64,000 nt of DNA from Zanthoxylum bungeanum (Eukaryota; Streptophyta; Magnoliopsida; Sapindales; Rutaceae): the NCBI GenBank assembly GCA_019454045.1, contig SKCR01023423.1, positions 62,001 to 126,000 on the forward strand, given 5' to 3'. Made by a program: the position numbers and the translations under genes. The notes under the pieces are model-generated. The model did no database searches. It was given only the letters and a program-made list of their open reading frames with translations, and was not told where the DNA came from. Shown here in pieces: positions 10,873-23,126 of this stretch; position 1 is the stretch's first letter; each line of letters starts with the position of its first letter.

Positions 10873-12781
10873 ATTGGCATCAAGAGCTAAGGTTGAAAAG
10901 TGTTCTTAACCCTTCTCTTTTAAGTTTTAAGTTCTTAATAATTTATATGAGATATAGATTATTAGAATGCATGTTGTGATGAGTAGGCACAATTAGATTC
11001 ATGAGATGAATGGTTGGTTTTAATGTTCATGTGATGAATGTTTACTTTGATTCATGTGATGAATGTATTGCGTTGATCGTTAATTTTTTCCGGCTCTTAT
11101 TTTTAGATTGGGAATGTAAGACCATAAGGTCATTTTCTTTCAAGTGTTGTAAGTTCATTTCTTTTGTAATAAGTCCAATATGTAACTCATTTGTAACTTG
11201 GAGGAGCCGATGCCGCGAAGGACTTATAAAGAAGACATTCCACAAAGAACTCAACATACCATGGAGCAAGATTTGAAGACCAAGGAATGCCTTGGATTTA
11301 TTGTACTAATTAGATTAGTATAGAAAAAAAAATAAGAGCCCGGTTAACGCAATTTATGTATGTATGTGAAACTTCATTCCGTTACGAGTCCGTAAAAAAA
11401 AACGGGGACCAAAACGGACTCCGGAAGCTCCCGAACGGAGTAAGAGTAATTAAAGTTCAGTGTTTTGACACCAGACCGACGGCGTTCGAACGCCAGAAAA
11501 CGCAACTCAAACGTTTTGCTACTGCCTGGAAAACGTTCGAACGCCCAGAGAACGCTACGCGAACGTTTTCAGCCCAGACTGGGCATATATATGTTTTAAA
11601 TTGTTTATTAACATGTCATATAGCCTAGGGTGCCTACTCTTGCATTTTCACATGCCATAACATGTAGACATGCATGATATCAAGTCATAAAATATGATTT
11701 TATGTAAATTTAATAGTTAAATTAGAATATAAGATGCATGTAAACGGATTAATAAGATTAATTGGTTTAAAGGTTTAAAAATTACGAATTCCAGTTTAAG
11801 AACAAATGGACATTATGAGTATATTATTTTCCTTGGTATATCGGATGGAAACCCAGATATAAATTCCATAGCCGCTTCCGAATGGACGGTAATTTGGTTT
11901 GCACTCGGGATACAATTCCACGTACCTTTGGAGTAAATAACATACTTATATCTATTAAATGGTTTAATGACATATAGTCCATTAGTTGAATTCTAAAATT
12001 TTAAAACCTATAAGTGAACTAATATTTTAATTGTTAAAATTGATTAGACCACTTAAGTAAACTTGATTAAATTAGTTTAATTAAGTTAATGATTAGTAGA
12101 GACTAATAAGTATTAGTGAATAAAAATTTTAAGTGTTAAAATTGGTTAGATCACTAATAATCCACTAGTATTAATAAAGATATGTTTTAGCCGAGCATAA
12201 TCTTAATTCATTAGAAACTAGTGAGATAGAAACCTTAAACTTCAAAATAGTGAGTGGGAGAGGGGTATACCACAATATATCCCACGATCTCCATTGTTAT
12301 CCAAAAACGTGAGATTCAATAGGCGCCTTGTGGCAGCTTTGTTCCTGTCCCCCTACGGATGGTGTCCTTATTGGGTCAATATCAAGTTTGGATTCCGAAA
12401 GGATAGGGACTCTAGATGTATTTGGTGATTTGACCTACCCTACGGCGGCACTTCACTAGTTAAGTCCAAGGGTTCCGAAATAATGGGTCACACTCACAAA
12501 GGAATGGTTAAGTTGTTAATCATAGCATCCTTGATCAAAATAACGGTAGTTGATTAATATAGGAATAAGAGTTATTTCAGATATATTAATCAATTGAGAA
12601 TGTCTCAATCTATCATGCGAATACTTGACCTACCCTACGGCGGCACTTATTTGTGGGATGATAGATAATCGTGGCATAGTAATTCTTTTAGGTTTCTAAT
12701 TCATTATACATTGATCATGCATCATGTTAATTTTATGCCTAAATGTTTGACAATTTCAATATGCGATGAATGAATGATTGA
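10873..12781 (+). other. Leader of copia-1 between PBS and gag
   Basis: 1.9 kb without a credible gene. It contains short palindromic repeats built on AACGTTCGAACGCC (11480-11570) and two copies of CCTACCCTACGGCGGCACTT (12434 and 12630 areas). It is probably untranslated leader. Confidence 0.6.
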
Positions 12782-13666
12782 ATGCGCGTTTATTATTTTC
12801 ATGGCATCTGCAATAATCTCAATAATCAAACAACAAGAAAAATTAACCGGGGAAATTATGTTAAATGGAAAAGTGACATGAATGCTATCTTGGTCTGCGA
12901 AGACCTTAAATTTGTCCTAATGGAGGAATGTCCTCCTGAGCCAGCACCTAATGCTGGCAGAGCTGCACGTAATGCCTATAATAATTGGATTAAAGCTGAT
13001 GAGAAAGCCCATAGCTATTTGATAGCATCCATGTCTGAGGTTCTTGCTGCACAGCATGAGCCTATGGCGACAGCATCAATGATTATGCAGTCATTACAGA
13101 ACATGTTTGGGCAACCTTCAGACCGGCAACAACATGAGGCAATTGCCTCTGTATTGACCGCTAGAATGAAGGAAGGCACATCAGTCCGAGACCATGTGTT
13201 AAGGATGATGGCTCATCTTAATATGGCTGAAACCCATGGTGCACGTATCAATGTGCAAAGCCAGGTGACAATGATCATGGAAACCCTTCCGAAGAGTTTC
13301 CTGCAGTTTAAAAGCAATTGTTCTATGAATAAATTGACTTTTACGTTGACTGAACTGCTAAATGAGCTCACCAATTACGAGAACGTTATGAACGGTCCTC
13401 GTAGGCCCAATGTCGAGGCAAATGTTGCCGAATCTTCTAAATCTGCAAAGAAGAAGAAGAAAGGCAATTGGAAGGCAAAGGCAAAACCAATGAAAAAGAA
13501 GAACAACAAAAGCTCCAAAGGAACCAATGCCAAAGGAAAATGTTTCCATTGTGAACAACAAGGGCATTGGAAAAGGAATTGTCCGAAATACCTTGCCGAG
13601 CTTAAAGAGAAGAAAAACTCAGGTAAATATGATTTACTTGTTATTGAGTCTCTTTTAGTGGGATGA
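12782..13666 (+). CDS. copia-1 gag (capsid-nucleocapsid)
   Basis: Encodes the particle-forming protein. The ORF is 294 residues. The UBN2/gag-like region NYVKWKSDMNAIL...ADEKAHSYLIASMS...MFGQPSDRQQHEA lies at about residues 25-125. A basic Lys-rich stretch follows at about 220-250, and a CCHC zinc knuckle CFHCEQQGHWKRNC near 254-267 binds the genomic RNA. The true start is probably a few residues inside the ORF. After the knuckle the frame closes at 13666 and pol continues in another frame, either a programmed or an acquired break. Confidence 0.88.
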   Translation: MRVYYFHGICNNLNNQTTRKINRGNYVKWKSDMNAILVCEDLKFVLMEECPPEPAPNAGRAARNAYNNWIKADEKAHSYLIASMSEVLAAQHEPMATASMIMQSLQNMFGQPSDRQQHEAIASVLTARMKEGTSVRDHVLRMMAHLNMAETHGARINVQSQVTMIMETLPKSFLQFKSNCSMNKLTFTLTELLNELTNYENVMNGPRRPNVEANVAESSKSAKKKKKGNWKAKAKPMKKKNNKSSKGTNAKGKCFHCEQQGHWKRNCPKYLAELKEKKNSGKYDLLVIESLLVG

Positions 13667-14010
13667 TAAATCGCTGGATTGTTGATTCTGGTGCCACTAA
13701 CCATGTTTTTGTTCTTTGCAGCTACTTGACTCATGGAGGGACCTTTCTGAAGGTAGCTTCACCATGAGAGTTGGGAGAGGATGATGTTGTTTCAGCAAAA
13801 GCAGTGGGAGATTCCAAGTTAAACTTTAATAATAGTTATTTATGTTTAAATGGTGTGCTATATATTCCTGGTTTTCGCAGGAATTTGATTTCTGTTACAA
13901 AACTTATGGAACATGGTTTTTCCATTTCGTTTAATAATAAGTCAGTTATTATTAGTAGAAATGGATTAAATATTGCACAGGAAACTCCGAAAATAATCTA
14001 TATGTATTAA
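13667..14010 (+). pseudogene. copia-1 protease
   Basis: Right after gag the sequence reads RWIVDSGATNHV, the aspartic-protease active site (D-S-G) of copia elements, followed after a stop by VLYIPGFRRNLISVTKLMEHG, the usual protease C-terminal region. A stop and a frame change near 13765 separate the two parts. Confidence 0.8.
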
Positions 14011-14018
14011 GACCGTTA

Positions 14019-14842
14019 ATGCATGATTCACTGCTTAATACTGAAATGTTTAAGATTGAAAGATCTAAAACAAAACGGCAAAAGATTTCTCATGATGATA
14101 CCTATTTATGGCACCTTAGACTTGGTCACATTAACCTTGACCGGATAGATAGACTAATTAAGAACGGAGTTTTAAATCAGTTAAAACTCGGTACTTTACC
14201 TGTCTGCGAATCCTGTTTAGAAGGCAAAATGACTAAGAGACCTTTTACTGGAAAAGGGATAAGAGCCAAAGAACACTTGAGCTAATACATTCGGACGTTT
14301 GCGGACCGATGAATGTAAAGGCACGGGGTGGTTATGAATACTTTGTCACTTTCATTGACGATTATTCTAGATATGGGTATGTTTATCTAATGCAGCACAA
14401 GTCAGATACATTTGAAAAGTTCAAAGAATATCGTGCTGAGGTTGAGAACCAGTTAGGTAAAAGCATCAAAATTCTACGATCAGATCGTGGAGGTGAATAC
14501 CTTGATAGATATTTCAAGGAATTATTAGTTGAGCATGTAATTGTTTCACAACTCATAGCACCTAGAACACCACAACAAAACGGTGTTGCAGAAAGGAGAA
14601 ATCGAACCCTATTAGACATGATAAGATCAATTTTTAGTTATAGCACTCTACCTAGTTCATTCTGGGGGTATGCATTGGAAACATCAATGTATATCCTTAA
14701 TGTAATTCCTTCTAAGTCTGTTTCTAAGACTCCCTTAGAGTTGTGGAATGGTCGTAAAGCTAGTTTGCGACATTTCCGTATATGGGGGTGTCCAACACAT
14801 GTGCTAACGAACAAGACTACTAAGTTAGAACCACGTTCATAG
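14019..14842 (+). pseudogene. copia-1 integrase
   Basis: The zinc-binding HHCC region WHLRLGHINLDRI...CESCLEGKMTKRPF (14100-14250) is followed, after a stop near 14285, by the catalytic core: FVTFIDDYSRYGYVYL, LRSDRGGEYLD and PRTPQQNGVAERRNRTLLDM give the D-D-E triad. The ORF ends at a TAG (14840-14842). Integration would need this enzyme intact; the stops make it inactive here. Confidence 0.87.
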
Positions 14843-16267
14843 GTGTGCCTATTTGTAGGCTATCCTAAGGAAACTAGGGGTGGATTCTTTTATAATCCAG
14901 AAGATAATAAAGTATTTGTATCGAAAAATGCTACATTTCTTGAGGAGAATTATATGAGAGAATTCAAACCTCGAAGTAAAGTATTACTTGAGGAGTTACT
15001 TGCGGGTACGACCAGTGAACAATTGTCAAATGTTGACAAAGACATAACACCTTCAGCATCTGAAAGTCAGATGCAAGTTTATCAGAATACCATGCACCTA
15101 GACGCAGTGGGAGGGTTGTAAGACAACCTAAACGCTATCTAGGAAATGGTGAGGTGCAAGTTGTTGCATCTTGTGATGGTATAGATGATCCATTGACCTA
15201 TCGTAGTGCAATGGATGATACTGATAAAGAAGAATGGCTCAAAGCCATGAACCTTGAGATGGAGTCCATGTACTCTAACTCAGTCTGGGAACTTGTAGAC
15301 CAACCTAATGGAGTAAAACCCATAGGTTGCAAGTGGATCTACAAGAGAAAAAGAGGAATAGATGGGAAAGTACAGACTTTCAAGGCTAGGCTAGTGGCAA
15401 AGGGTTATACCCAAAAGGAGGGAGTTGACTATGAAGAAACTTTCTCGCCAGTAGCCATGCTTAAATCCATCAGGATTCTTCTTTCCATTGCCTCATATTA
15501 TGACTATGAGATTTGGCAAATGGACGTCAAGACTGCATTCTTGAATGGCAATCTTGATGAAAGTATCTATATGGTACAACCAGAGGGGTTCATAACCCAA
15601 GGTCAAGAGCAAAAGGTTTGCAAGTTGCAAAGGTCCATTTATGGACTTAAGCAAGCATCTAGATCTTGGAACATAAGGTTGATACTACGATCAAGTCTTA
15701 TAACTTTGAGCAAAACATCGATGAACCTTGTGTCTACAAGCGAATCATTGATGGGAATGTGGTTTTCCTTGTGTTATACGTCGATGATATTTTACTCATT
15801 GGGAATGATGTAAAGATATTATCGGACGTAAAATCTGGCTAGCTAACCAATTCCAAATGAAAGATTTGGGAGAGGCAAGTTATGTACTTGGGATCCAGAT
15901 CATTCGGGATCGCAAGAAACGACTGTTAGCAATGTCTCAAGCATCCTATATCGACAAGATTCTTGTGCGATTTGGAATGCAGAATTCCAAGAAAGGTAAT
16001 TTACCTTTCAGGCATGGAATTCATTTGTCTAAGGAACAGTCTCCTAAGACACCTCAAGCAGTTGAGGAGATGAGACATATTCCATATGCTTCAGCAGTTG
16101 GAAGTCTTATGTATGCTATGTTATGCACGAGACCGGACATCTGTTTTGCAGTGGGAGTAGTCAGTAGGTTTCAATCCAACCCAGGATTAGATCATTGGGT
16201 GGCAGTGAAACACATTCTCAAGTATCTCTCGGAGAACGAGAAATTATATGCTAGTATATTCTGGTGA
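14843..16267 (+). pseudogene. copia-1 reverse transcriptase
   Basis: A linker (14843-15121) is followed by RT from 15154. Typical copia motifs are present: WELVDQPNGVKPIGCKWIYK, RLVAKGYTQKEGVDY, FSPVAMLKSIR, QMDVKTAFLNG and LQRSIYGLKQASRSW. A one-base shift near 15670 moves the catalytic YVDD box (about 15778) to another frame. The 15857-16267 segment continues MKDLGEASYVLGI and CTRPDICFAVG. RT copies the element RNA to cDNA; this copy is interrupted. Confidence 0.88.
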
Positions 16268-16619
16268 GGATATGATCCTCAGAGGATATACAGATTCTGA
16301 TTTTCAGACGGATGTAGATTCTAGGAAATCAACATCTGGATCAGTGTTCACCCTAGGTGGTGGGGATGTATGGAGGAGCATTAAGCAATCTTGTATTGCT
16401 GACTCCACCATGGAGGCTGAATATGTAGCAGCTTGTGAAGCAGCTAAAGAAGCAGTCTGGCTCCGTAAGTTCTTGGCAGATCTGGAAGTTGTTCCAGATA
16501 TGGATAAACCACTCACACTTTATTGCGATAATAGTGGAGCAGTGGCAAACTCCAAAGAACCAAGAAGCCACAAGAAGGGTAAGCATATTGAGAGGAAATA
16601 TCACCTCATCAGGAGATAG
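16248..16619 (+). CDS. copia-1 RNase H
   Basis: 123 residues with GYTDSDFQTDVDSRKSTSG, TMEAEYVAACEAAKEAVWL and YCDNSGAVANSKEPRSHKK. This is the terminal RNase H domain of copia polyproteins, which removes the RNA strand during cDNA synthesis. A frame break sits just upstream (about 16262), and the tail (DVIVTQIPSADTPADPFTK) lies in another frame after 16619. The 3' LTR follows about 150 bases later. Confidence 0.85.
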   Translation: MLVYSGEDMILRGYTDSDFQTDVDSRKSTSGSVFTLGGGDVWRSIKQSCIADSTMEAEYVAACEAAKEAVWLRKFLADLEVVPDMDKPLTLYCDNSGAVANSKEPRSHKKGKHIERKYHLIRR

Positions 16620-16771
16620 TGCAGAGAGGAGATGTCATTGTCACGCAGATTCCATCCGCAGACACCGGCTGATCCGTTTACAAAGACCTTATCGGCTACA
16701 GTATTTGAAGGTCACCTAAATGGTTTAGGATTACATGACATGTCTCATTTGCTCTAGTCCAAGTGGGAGAT

Positions 16772-18748
16772 TGTTGGGATTTATGCCCTAGAGCTCATGT
16801 GTTGTAAACGGAATTGATTATTGTAATAATTATAAACGCATTATTCATTTATCAAAGTTGTTTGATTTAAATTGCATATTGTCCAATTGTCTTGTTTACC
16901 TTGATTACTCTTGTACCTTTAGACTTAGTGTATGTTTGATGCACAAGAGGATTTAAGTCTAAAGTTAGTAATCTAAATAGTCCATAGAGAGCAAACAAAG
17001 AGGGTACTTTGTTTGTGGTATATCTATAGCTGCGGTCCATTCTATACTTGTATGACGACCTTGATCCGGGATCGTTCATGTAGTGACATGGGAATGGAGG
17101 CACCTTGTATGATAAGATCATATAGGACTGGACTCAGATAAATACGAATTTCTTTTAATATCCGTTAATCGAAGAAATTCATTTTATCTACTAGATGGTC
17201 ATATATGGATTAATCTTAATCCTGAGTGTACTACGAACTCCTGCATGTCAGGCTGTGTCCTTTGATTTACTATGGTGAGGTTGGTGTGTAGCAGTCCCGG
17301 CCAATAACTACGTATTTTGGGGATATGGTTTTTTATGTAGCTGGGAACGTTTTACATAGATATGGAATTCACTCTTCTTACGAGAAGCAGATGAATATCT
17401 CTTTTAAGAGTTGATTCGGGACTTGAATAATTTGAGCGCTCAACTTTTCTATTACGAATAGAAAATATTTTATTTTCATAATTGTTATGAATTAATTGTT
17501 CATTATAGAATCAATGGTGCTTAAGAGACAAAATATTTAGAGGGGTATAACGGACTTATGACCCGGCTCTATTTATGAGATATTCGTGAAGGGCTATATC
17601 CATATGTAGTGACTATATCGATGGACATCGAAGTTGTTCGGCTTATATTTCCATCTACGGTAACGGGAGTTCAACTTCGAGTTTTTAGTGGAATAACGCG
17701 GAGTTAATAATTCGTAATATTTAATTAAAGAGTTTAATTAATATTTCGGAATTATTGGAGCTCGGAACCGTAGGTCCATTTGGTCCCCGTGCTAGCTCGA
17801 TTAACTGTAGCAAACCTAATATAATTAGATTGTCTAATAATATGCTCACATTATATTTAAATATTATTAATATGATTAATAATATTTTTGTCACAAATGA
17901 AAATAATATTAATTAGTTTAATATTATTTTCTAATATTTTTGATTATAAGATAATCAAATAATAATTATAAGATAATTATTAAATCATTAATAATATAAG
18001 ATAATATTACATCATCATTGATAATGCATAATTATGAGATAATTATGACATCATTATTTGATAATGGTAAATGCATTATCAAGACAAGCCTTAATGGTTT
18101 GCCAAATCATCCACCAAGTTTTGTTAATTAATTTGACCTAACTTGTTCCATTAATTCATTGATTTGGTTGACACTCCACTCAAGTGTGTTTGGCCATTCA
18201 AAGAAAAGTGAGTGGTGGATGGAATGGCTTGAGTGGATTTTCTCTACCATTCCCACTCAAAGGTTGAGTGATAAAAAGATTTTCTTTTTGAAAGTTTTCT
18301 AGTTTTTGACACAACTTTGAGAGAGGTAGAGAGAAATACAAAAACACTTGGAATTTTTCTTCAATAGTTGAGAGAAAATTCTTATTCTCAATTGTTGAGA
18401 TTTGAAAGGAAAAACAAGAGTGAACAAGATACTTGATCTTCTTCATCTCATTTTTCTTAAAGCCAAAAGAATTTGTGACAATATAATTTCTCTAAATAGT
18501 TTAGAGTTTGATACTTCTCTAAATAGTTTAGAGGTTGATCTTTGTGAGTGAAGCCCACACTTCGGTTTGTTGGTTTCGAGATATAGCTCGGAAGATTGGG
18601 TGGTGGTTTCTACGGTAGAATCTCAAAGGAAATTCATCAAGAGTTCGGTGGAGTTCGACTTCAACAAAGGAGAAGGCAGAGAAAATTTTAAAGATCCGGT
18701 GCCACTACATAGCCATTTCCGCTGCGCTAAGGAAAGCCGTTTCCAACA
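16772..18748 (+). repeat. 3' LTR of copia-1
   Basis: 1977 bases, pairing with 8895-10872. It is immediately preceded by the purine-rich AAGTGGGAGA. Confidence 0.95.
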
Positions 18749-19229
18749 GTAACCACATCCTCGGGAGAAAGATCTTCATATCTCGGGATCCTTTCCGGAG
18801 GGATCTTCTCGGCCAGTTCATTCATTGCCGGCACCAGATGAGAAGTGGCCTCCCTGATGTCTAGGCCAATGTCTTCTACGCCAAGAATAACAGCGCCTTT
18901 GCCTTTTTTGGAGGAACCCTCTGGCACATTCTTCTCCTTCCGAACAGTTTGCCTCTTACTCAGGACATGTTCCTCCTCCGCCTCTCGGGTCAGCTCGGCT
19001 TCCTCCGCCCCGAACATACGCCTCTTTTTTCTTGAAGGTCGAGTGGATACTGTTGGCGATGCCCAAGAATGAGGGGCTAAATTTTGGATAGTTAGCGGAG
19101 CTGCCTCTTCAGTCACTTTTTTGGCCTCGGCAGATGATGACCGTTTCCGAGAGGGCCCGGCTCCAACCTGGCCGGTCTTCTTTGTTGCACCCACCAGTTG
19201 ATCAAGATACTTCGGTCTCTTCGACATTC
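18749..19229 (-). pseudogene. Antisense gene of outer element, middle part (basic, charged region)
   Basis: Continues the antisense gene after the LARD, which landed in an intron: acceptor TTTTGCAG|GAATGTC is at 19230/19229, and the donor GTAGGC is split by the insertion. The product reads MSKRPKYLDQLVGATKKT, a Ser/Lys/Glu-rich stretch with SRKKRRMFG and KKGKG basic clusters that could act as nuclear signals (inference), then LSPEDVVT. It is broken there by the copia element and resumes at 8890. The frame is open throughout this piece. Confidence 0.78.
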
Positions 19230-19342
19230 CTGCAAAAGGCAAAGGGCATAGAAATAGTCAGTCCAAGAATCTGGGCAAATTCAAATCATCATCATGCTAA
19301 GCAAAAAAAGTGGGATTGGTTAGAAGGTTAGTGAAGCCTACC

Positions 19343-22204
19343 TGTAGGACACAGAAACTGGACGATGCATGCTGTTCCGGGCTCGCGACCCGGTTGGGAG
19401 TATGGAGTAGGCCGCGGGGGACTAAACCAAAGAATAAAAGGAGTCGCCACCCGGTGTGAACCGGGAAAATGAGATTTAAGGCCGCACTCACCCCTCGCAA
19501 GGGAAGACCTCAAACCGTTGGGTTCGGAATGGTCCCTTACTTATGTCGTTTGTAATGAATGGATTTGTGCAATATTAACCAAGTCTACACAACATGCTTA
19601 AGAACAACCTATTAACCATGCATTAAACAACATCATGCTAAACAACCTAATCATGCATAAGAAAATAAATATCATACTAAACAATCAAATCATACTCAAG
19701 CACAACCAACTAGTCATGCATTAAACATCATACTAAACAACCTAATCATGCATAGGAAAATAAATATCATACTAGACAATTAAATCATGCTCAAGCACAA
19801 CCAACTAGTCATGCATAAAACTATAACATATTAAACATCCTAATCATGCATAAAGCAATAATAAACTTAAACGACTACATCATGCTTAGAAAATAAATAA
19901 CGGAAATAAGATAAAATGGTGCCCTCAGGTCTTACCTTTTAAGTCGCTTTCCGGGAGTACGTTCCACGGTGCCGGAAGGGATATCGTTTTGCTGTTTTCA
20001 CTGGTCTGATATTTCTACTGTTTTCACAGGTTTACTGTTTTCTCTATTTTCACTGGTCCGCTGTTTCTGCTATTTTCACGGGTCCGTTGTTTCTACTGTT
20101 TTGTCCATTTTCACTTGCGGTTTTCACTCGCTTGTTTTCTCTGTTTTCACCGCAGTTTCTTAGTCTATTTTGGGGATATTGCTCACTGTTTTCGGCTTGG
20201 TGAGGGGCTGTTTCGAGATGATTTTTTGGGCAGATTTGAGGTGTTTGTTGTGTTGGGCAGTGGGGCTGGTGCGTGCTTTGTTGTTGTCGGTTTGAGAGTT
20301 CCTAGTGAGGCACGTTTTTTGCTTCCATTATCAAGGCTGCTTTTGTCGGTTTGGTGGCTTGTTGTGTTGGCTTATTTTGTTCGTTTTTGTTGCTATGTTA
20401 GAGAAAATAGAGAGGCCGCTGGTTGAAGGGTTAGGGCTGAAGTGGTGCTTTAGGGTTTGTGTCTCTTGTGTGTGTCTTTGTTGTTCACGGTGAGAAGAGA
20501 GACGTGTGAGTGGTCTGTGAGGAGAGAGGTGTGGGGTGTCGATAGAGATGGATGAGAGAGAGAGAGACCAGTGTGGCCGTCTATGGTTCTTTTGGTTTTG
20601 TTGATCTGTGATGATGCCGAGTCTCTAAGGTCTTATTGTTTGTGTTTGGTGAATGTGTGGCTGCCGTGTATGGCTGGAAGAGTGTTCTGTGGTTCCGTGA
20701 GAGAGGGATGTGCGTTGAGGGGTGGCTGGTCAGAGGGTGTTTGTGGATGAGGGCGTGAATGTGTTGAGCTGCTGTGAAGGGGGCTTATTTACCGAAAGAG
20801 GGTACGTCTGCATGAGGTTCAAGTTTGGTTAGTTTGTGGCTTATTAGTGTTGGTTCATCTTGGCAGTGGATGGGTGTCAAATGAAGAGCTCATCCTCCGT
20901 TTTGTCATGGCTTGAGATGTGTAGTTTGTTAATGATGCAAGGTGGCGTTTTGGTTCTTTGTCGATGTGGTGAGGCTGCTTATGTGAGGTGGAGTGGGCTG
21001 TTTAGGCACTGAAGGCAATGGGTGGCTAAGGGGCTGTTGATGAAAGTTGATCAAGATGATGAAGATCAAGGGTTGCGGTTTTGGTTTCAAGATGATGCCG
21101 TGATCATGATGATGATATGATGCCCAGCCGAGAATGGTCGTGAAGGGTGCGGTGCAGGCCGTTTTTTGATGATGTGTTGATGAAGGTTCTGGATCTAGGG
21201 TAAGGCCGAGAGATGTGCCTCCTCTAGGGATGAAGATCAATCATGGTCAAGGTGGATGATTGAAGGCAAAATAATGAGGTGTTGCAGTGAAGGTGCGTGA
21301 AGGGTATGGGTTTCTTCATTTGTTATGGGCGTGTGGGGCACTTGGTTTGACACAACGGAGGGTGGCCAGTTGGCTTCTTGTTGTTTGTGGAGTGTGAAAG
21401 AAATAAAAAAGGAAGAAAGGTGAAGAATGTGGGGTTTCACGTGGCTAGCAATGGTTGTTGATTGAGGACATGGGTGCTTGTGTTTGTTGAATGAATAAAG
21501 AAAAGAAAGAAAGGTAAAGTGGGAGCATGGGTGTTTGACAATTGGTGATGATCATTTGTTTTGTTGTTTATGGAGGGGCACATTATTTACGTGGATGAAT
21601 GCATGAGAAATGAGTGGCAACAAGTTGTTTGAGTGGTGGGCATTTGTTGGCTTTGGCAAGTGGAAGAAAAAAAATAAAATGAAAAAGAAAGGTGACATGG
21701 ATTATAGCATTCACGTGGGGCATGCATGGTGATGGTAGAAAAATGGAGGGTAATTGTGTGGGAATTATTTGGTTTGTGGAATTATTTAATTTGTGTATGG
21801 AATGTGTGAAGTGTGTATTTTACTTTGTGTTTTGGTTATTTGTTATTTATGTTAAAATTATTATTTAATTGGTTGGTATTTTTTTATGGCTTAATTTAGT
21901 TTGAATTTATTTAATTGGTTGGTGATTTTTATTTTGCATGGAAGTTGAAGGGTCACAAGCATGAAAAATTAGAGAGAGAGGATGGGCACGAAAAGGAGCG
22001 AGGATAAGGTTATGGGTGGAGGGTAATCTTGAAACGGAAACCTGACGAACAAACCCGAAGCAAAACAAGCGAATTAGATCCACAAAACGTCAATTCTTGA
22101 CTTTCCCTTTCCGACGGCCGCTTTCCGCAACTTCCGCAACTAAAAAGTAGTGACTCCATACGAGGCTCATCATTGGGCTGGTATGCAAAAATGCAATGCC
22201 TACA
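19343..22204 (-). repeat. 3' LTR of the LARD (left copy, uninterrupted)
   Basis: 2862 bases. It includes an A/T-rich stretch with recurring CAACCAACTAGTCATGCAT and CTAATCATGCATA motifs (19600-19870). It also has a run of short TTTTCACTGGTCCGCTGTTTC-like repeats (19990-20160). The small ORFs inside (for example 20115-20426) recur in the other LTR and show no domain; I treat them as non-coding. Confidence 0.92.
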
Positions 22205-22304
22205 GTCGCCCCCACTTTGATGGGACTTGTGCAGTGTGTGACAATGACAATTCTATCAAAATACGTGCAATGTATTTTTACTTACCTGGCTCGCCAGCTG
22301 CCAC

Positions 22305-22856
22305 TAGGGGTGTGCATCGGTCGGTTCGTTCGGTTAATCCTTGATTTTTTAACCGTAACCGAAATTTTCGGTTAAATAAAAGTGTGACCGATTTAACCAA
22401 TTTATGACACATAACCATTAACCAATTAACCATTTATATTTCGGTCGGTTATGGTTAATTCAGTTATTAACCAATCCAATAAATTAAAATTTAATATTTT
22501 TTATAATTTTTAATTAGTAAAATTATATATGACGTAAGTCGGTTCTACTGATTTTTTTGGAACGTTTCAACCGGTCGAACCACTGACGCATTAAATTTTT
22601 TGGATCACTAATTCGATCACATATATGATTCTAAAAATACCGATTCTAACTAACATTTGATAGAATATATATATATATATATGGTTAATTTCGGTTAATC
22701 GGTCGGTTCGGTTATACGAATCTCATAACCGATTAACCGAAAAAGTTAAAAATTTTAACCGCAATAACCGATTTAACCGAATTAACCGAACCGTAATAAA
22801 AAAATGGGTCGGAACGGTTCGGTTAATCGGTTAAAACCGATTAATGCACACCCCTA
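22305..22856. mobile_element. hAT-type MITE
   Basis: 552 bases with terminal inverted repeats TAGGGGTGTGCAT / ATGCACACCCCTA and a perfect 8-base duplication GCTGCCAC (22297-22304 and 22857-22864), the hAT signature. The interior is full of GGTTAACCGATT-like motifs on both strands and has no ORF. It is inserted near the PPT end of the LARD. Confidence 0.93.
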
Positions 22857-22879
22857 GCTGCCACCTGACTTACCTGTTG

Positions 22880-23125
22880 CTCTGAACTGAGTTGATGATG
22901 CAGTGGACCTCGATCCTGGGATGCATCCCAATATCTGCAACGACAACGGGGGCCTCGACCCTGGGACGCATCCCAATACCGCTGACAAAATGGGCTTTGA
23001 CCTTGGGATTCATTCCTGATGCTGCTGATAATGTAGGCCTCGACCCTGGGATTCAATGCCGATGCTGGTGATGTGGGCCTCGACTCTGGGATTCATTCCC
23101 GAACTGCTGGCGATGTGGGCCTCGA
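22880..23125. repeat. Degenerate GC-rich repeat block (type TGGGCCTCGACCCTGGGA)
   Basis: Irregular copies of GGCCTCGACCCTGGGATTCAT followed by variable GATGCTG-rich spacers. It is continuous with the array beyond 23450 and probably the same family, split by the 30-base array. Confidence 0.7.
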
Positions 23126-23126
23126 C

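Larger units (their letters stand above)
8895..18748 (+). mobile_element. Ty1/copia LTR retrotransposon with 2-kb LTRs (copia-1)
   Basis: Full-length 9.85-kb element nested in the antisense gene. LTRs TGTTGG...CCAACA (8895-10872 and 16772-18748) are flanked by GTAAC (8890-8894 and 18749-18753). PBS TGGCATCAAGAGC is at 10875 and PPT AAGTGGGAGA ends at 16770. Gene order gag, protease, integrase, RT, RNase H is the copia order. Several frame breaks make the copy non-autonomous now. Confidence 0.95.

Noticed and set aside
10260..10909. Small ORFs in the copia-1 5' LTR (repeated at 18198-18752)
   Set aside because: They are LTR sequence found twice, partly with different frames; no domain or start context.
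11356..11628. 90-codon ORF in the copia-1 leader
   Set aside because: Open only because of the AACGTTCGAACGCC repeats; no homology to gag or other families.
19969..20493. ORFs on plus in the LARD LTR (also 28977-29818)
   Set aside because: Present in both LTRs, Phe/Cys-rich low-complexity translations, antisense to the element; no domain.
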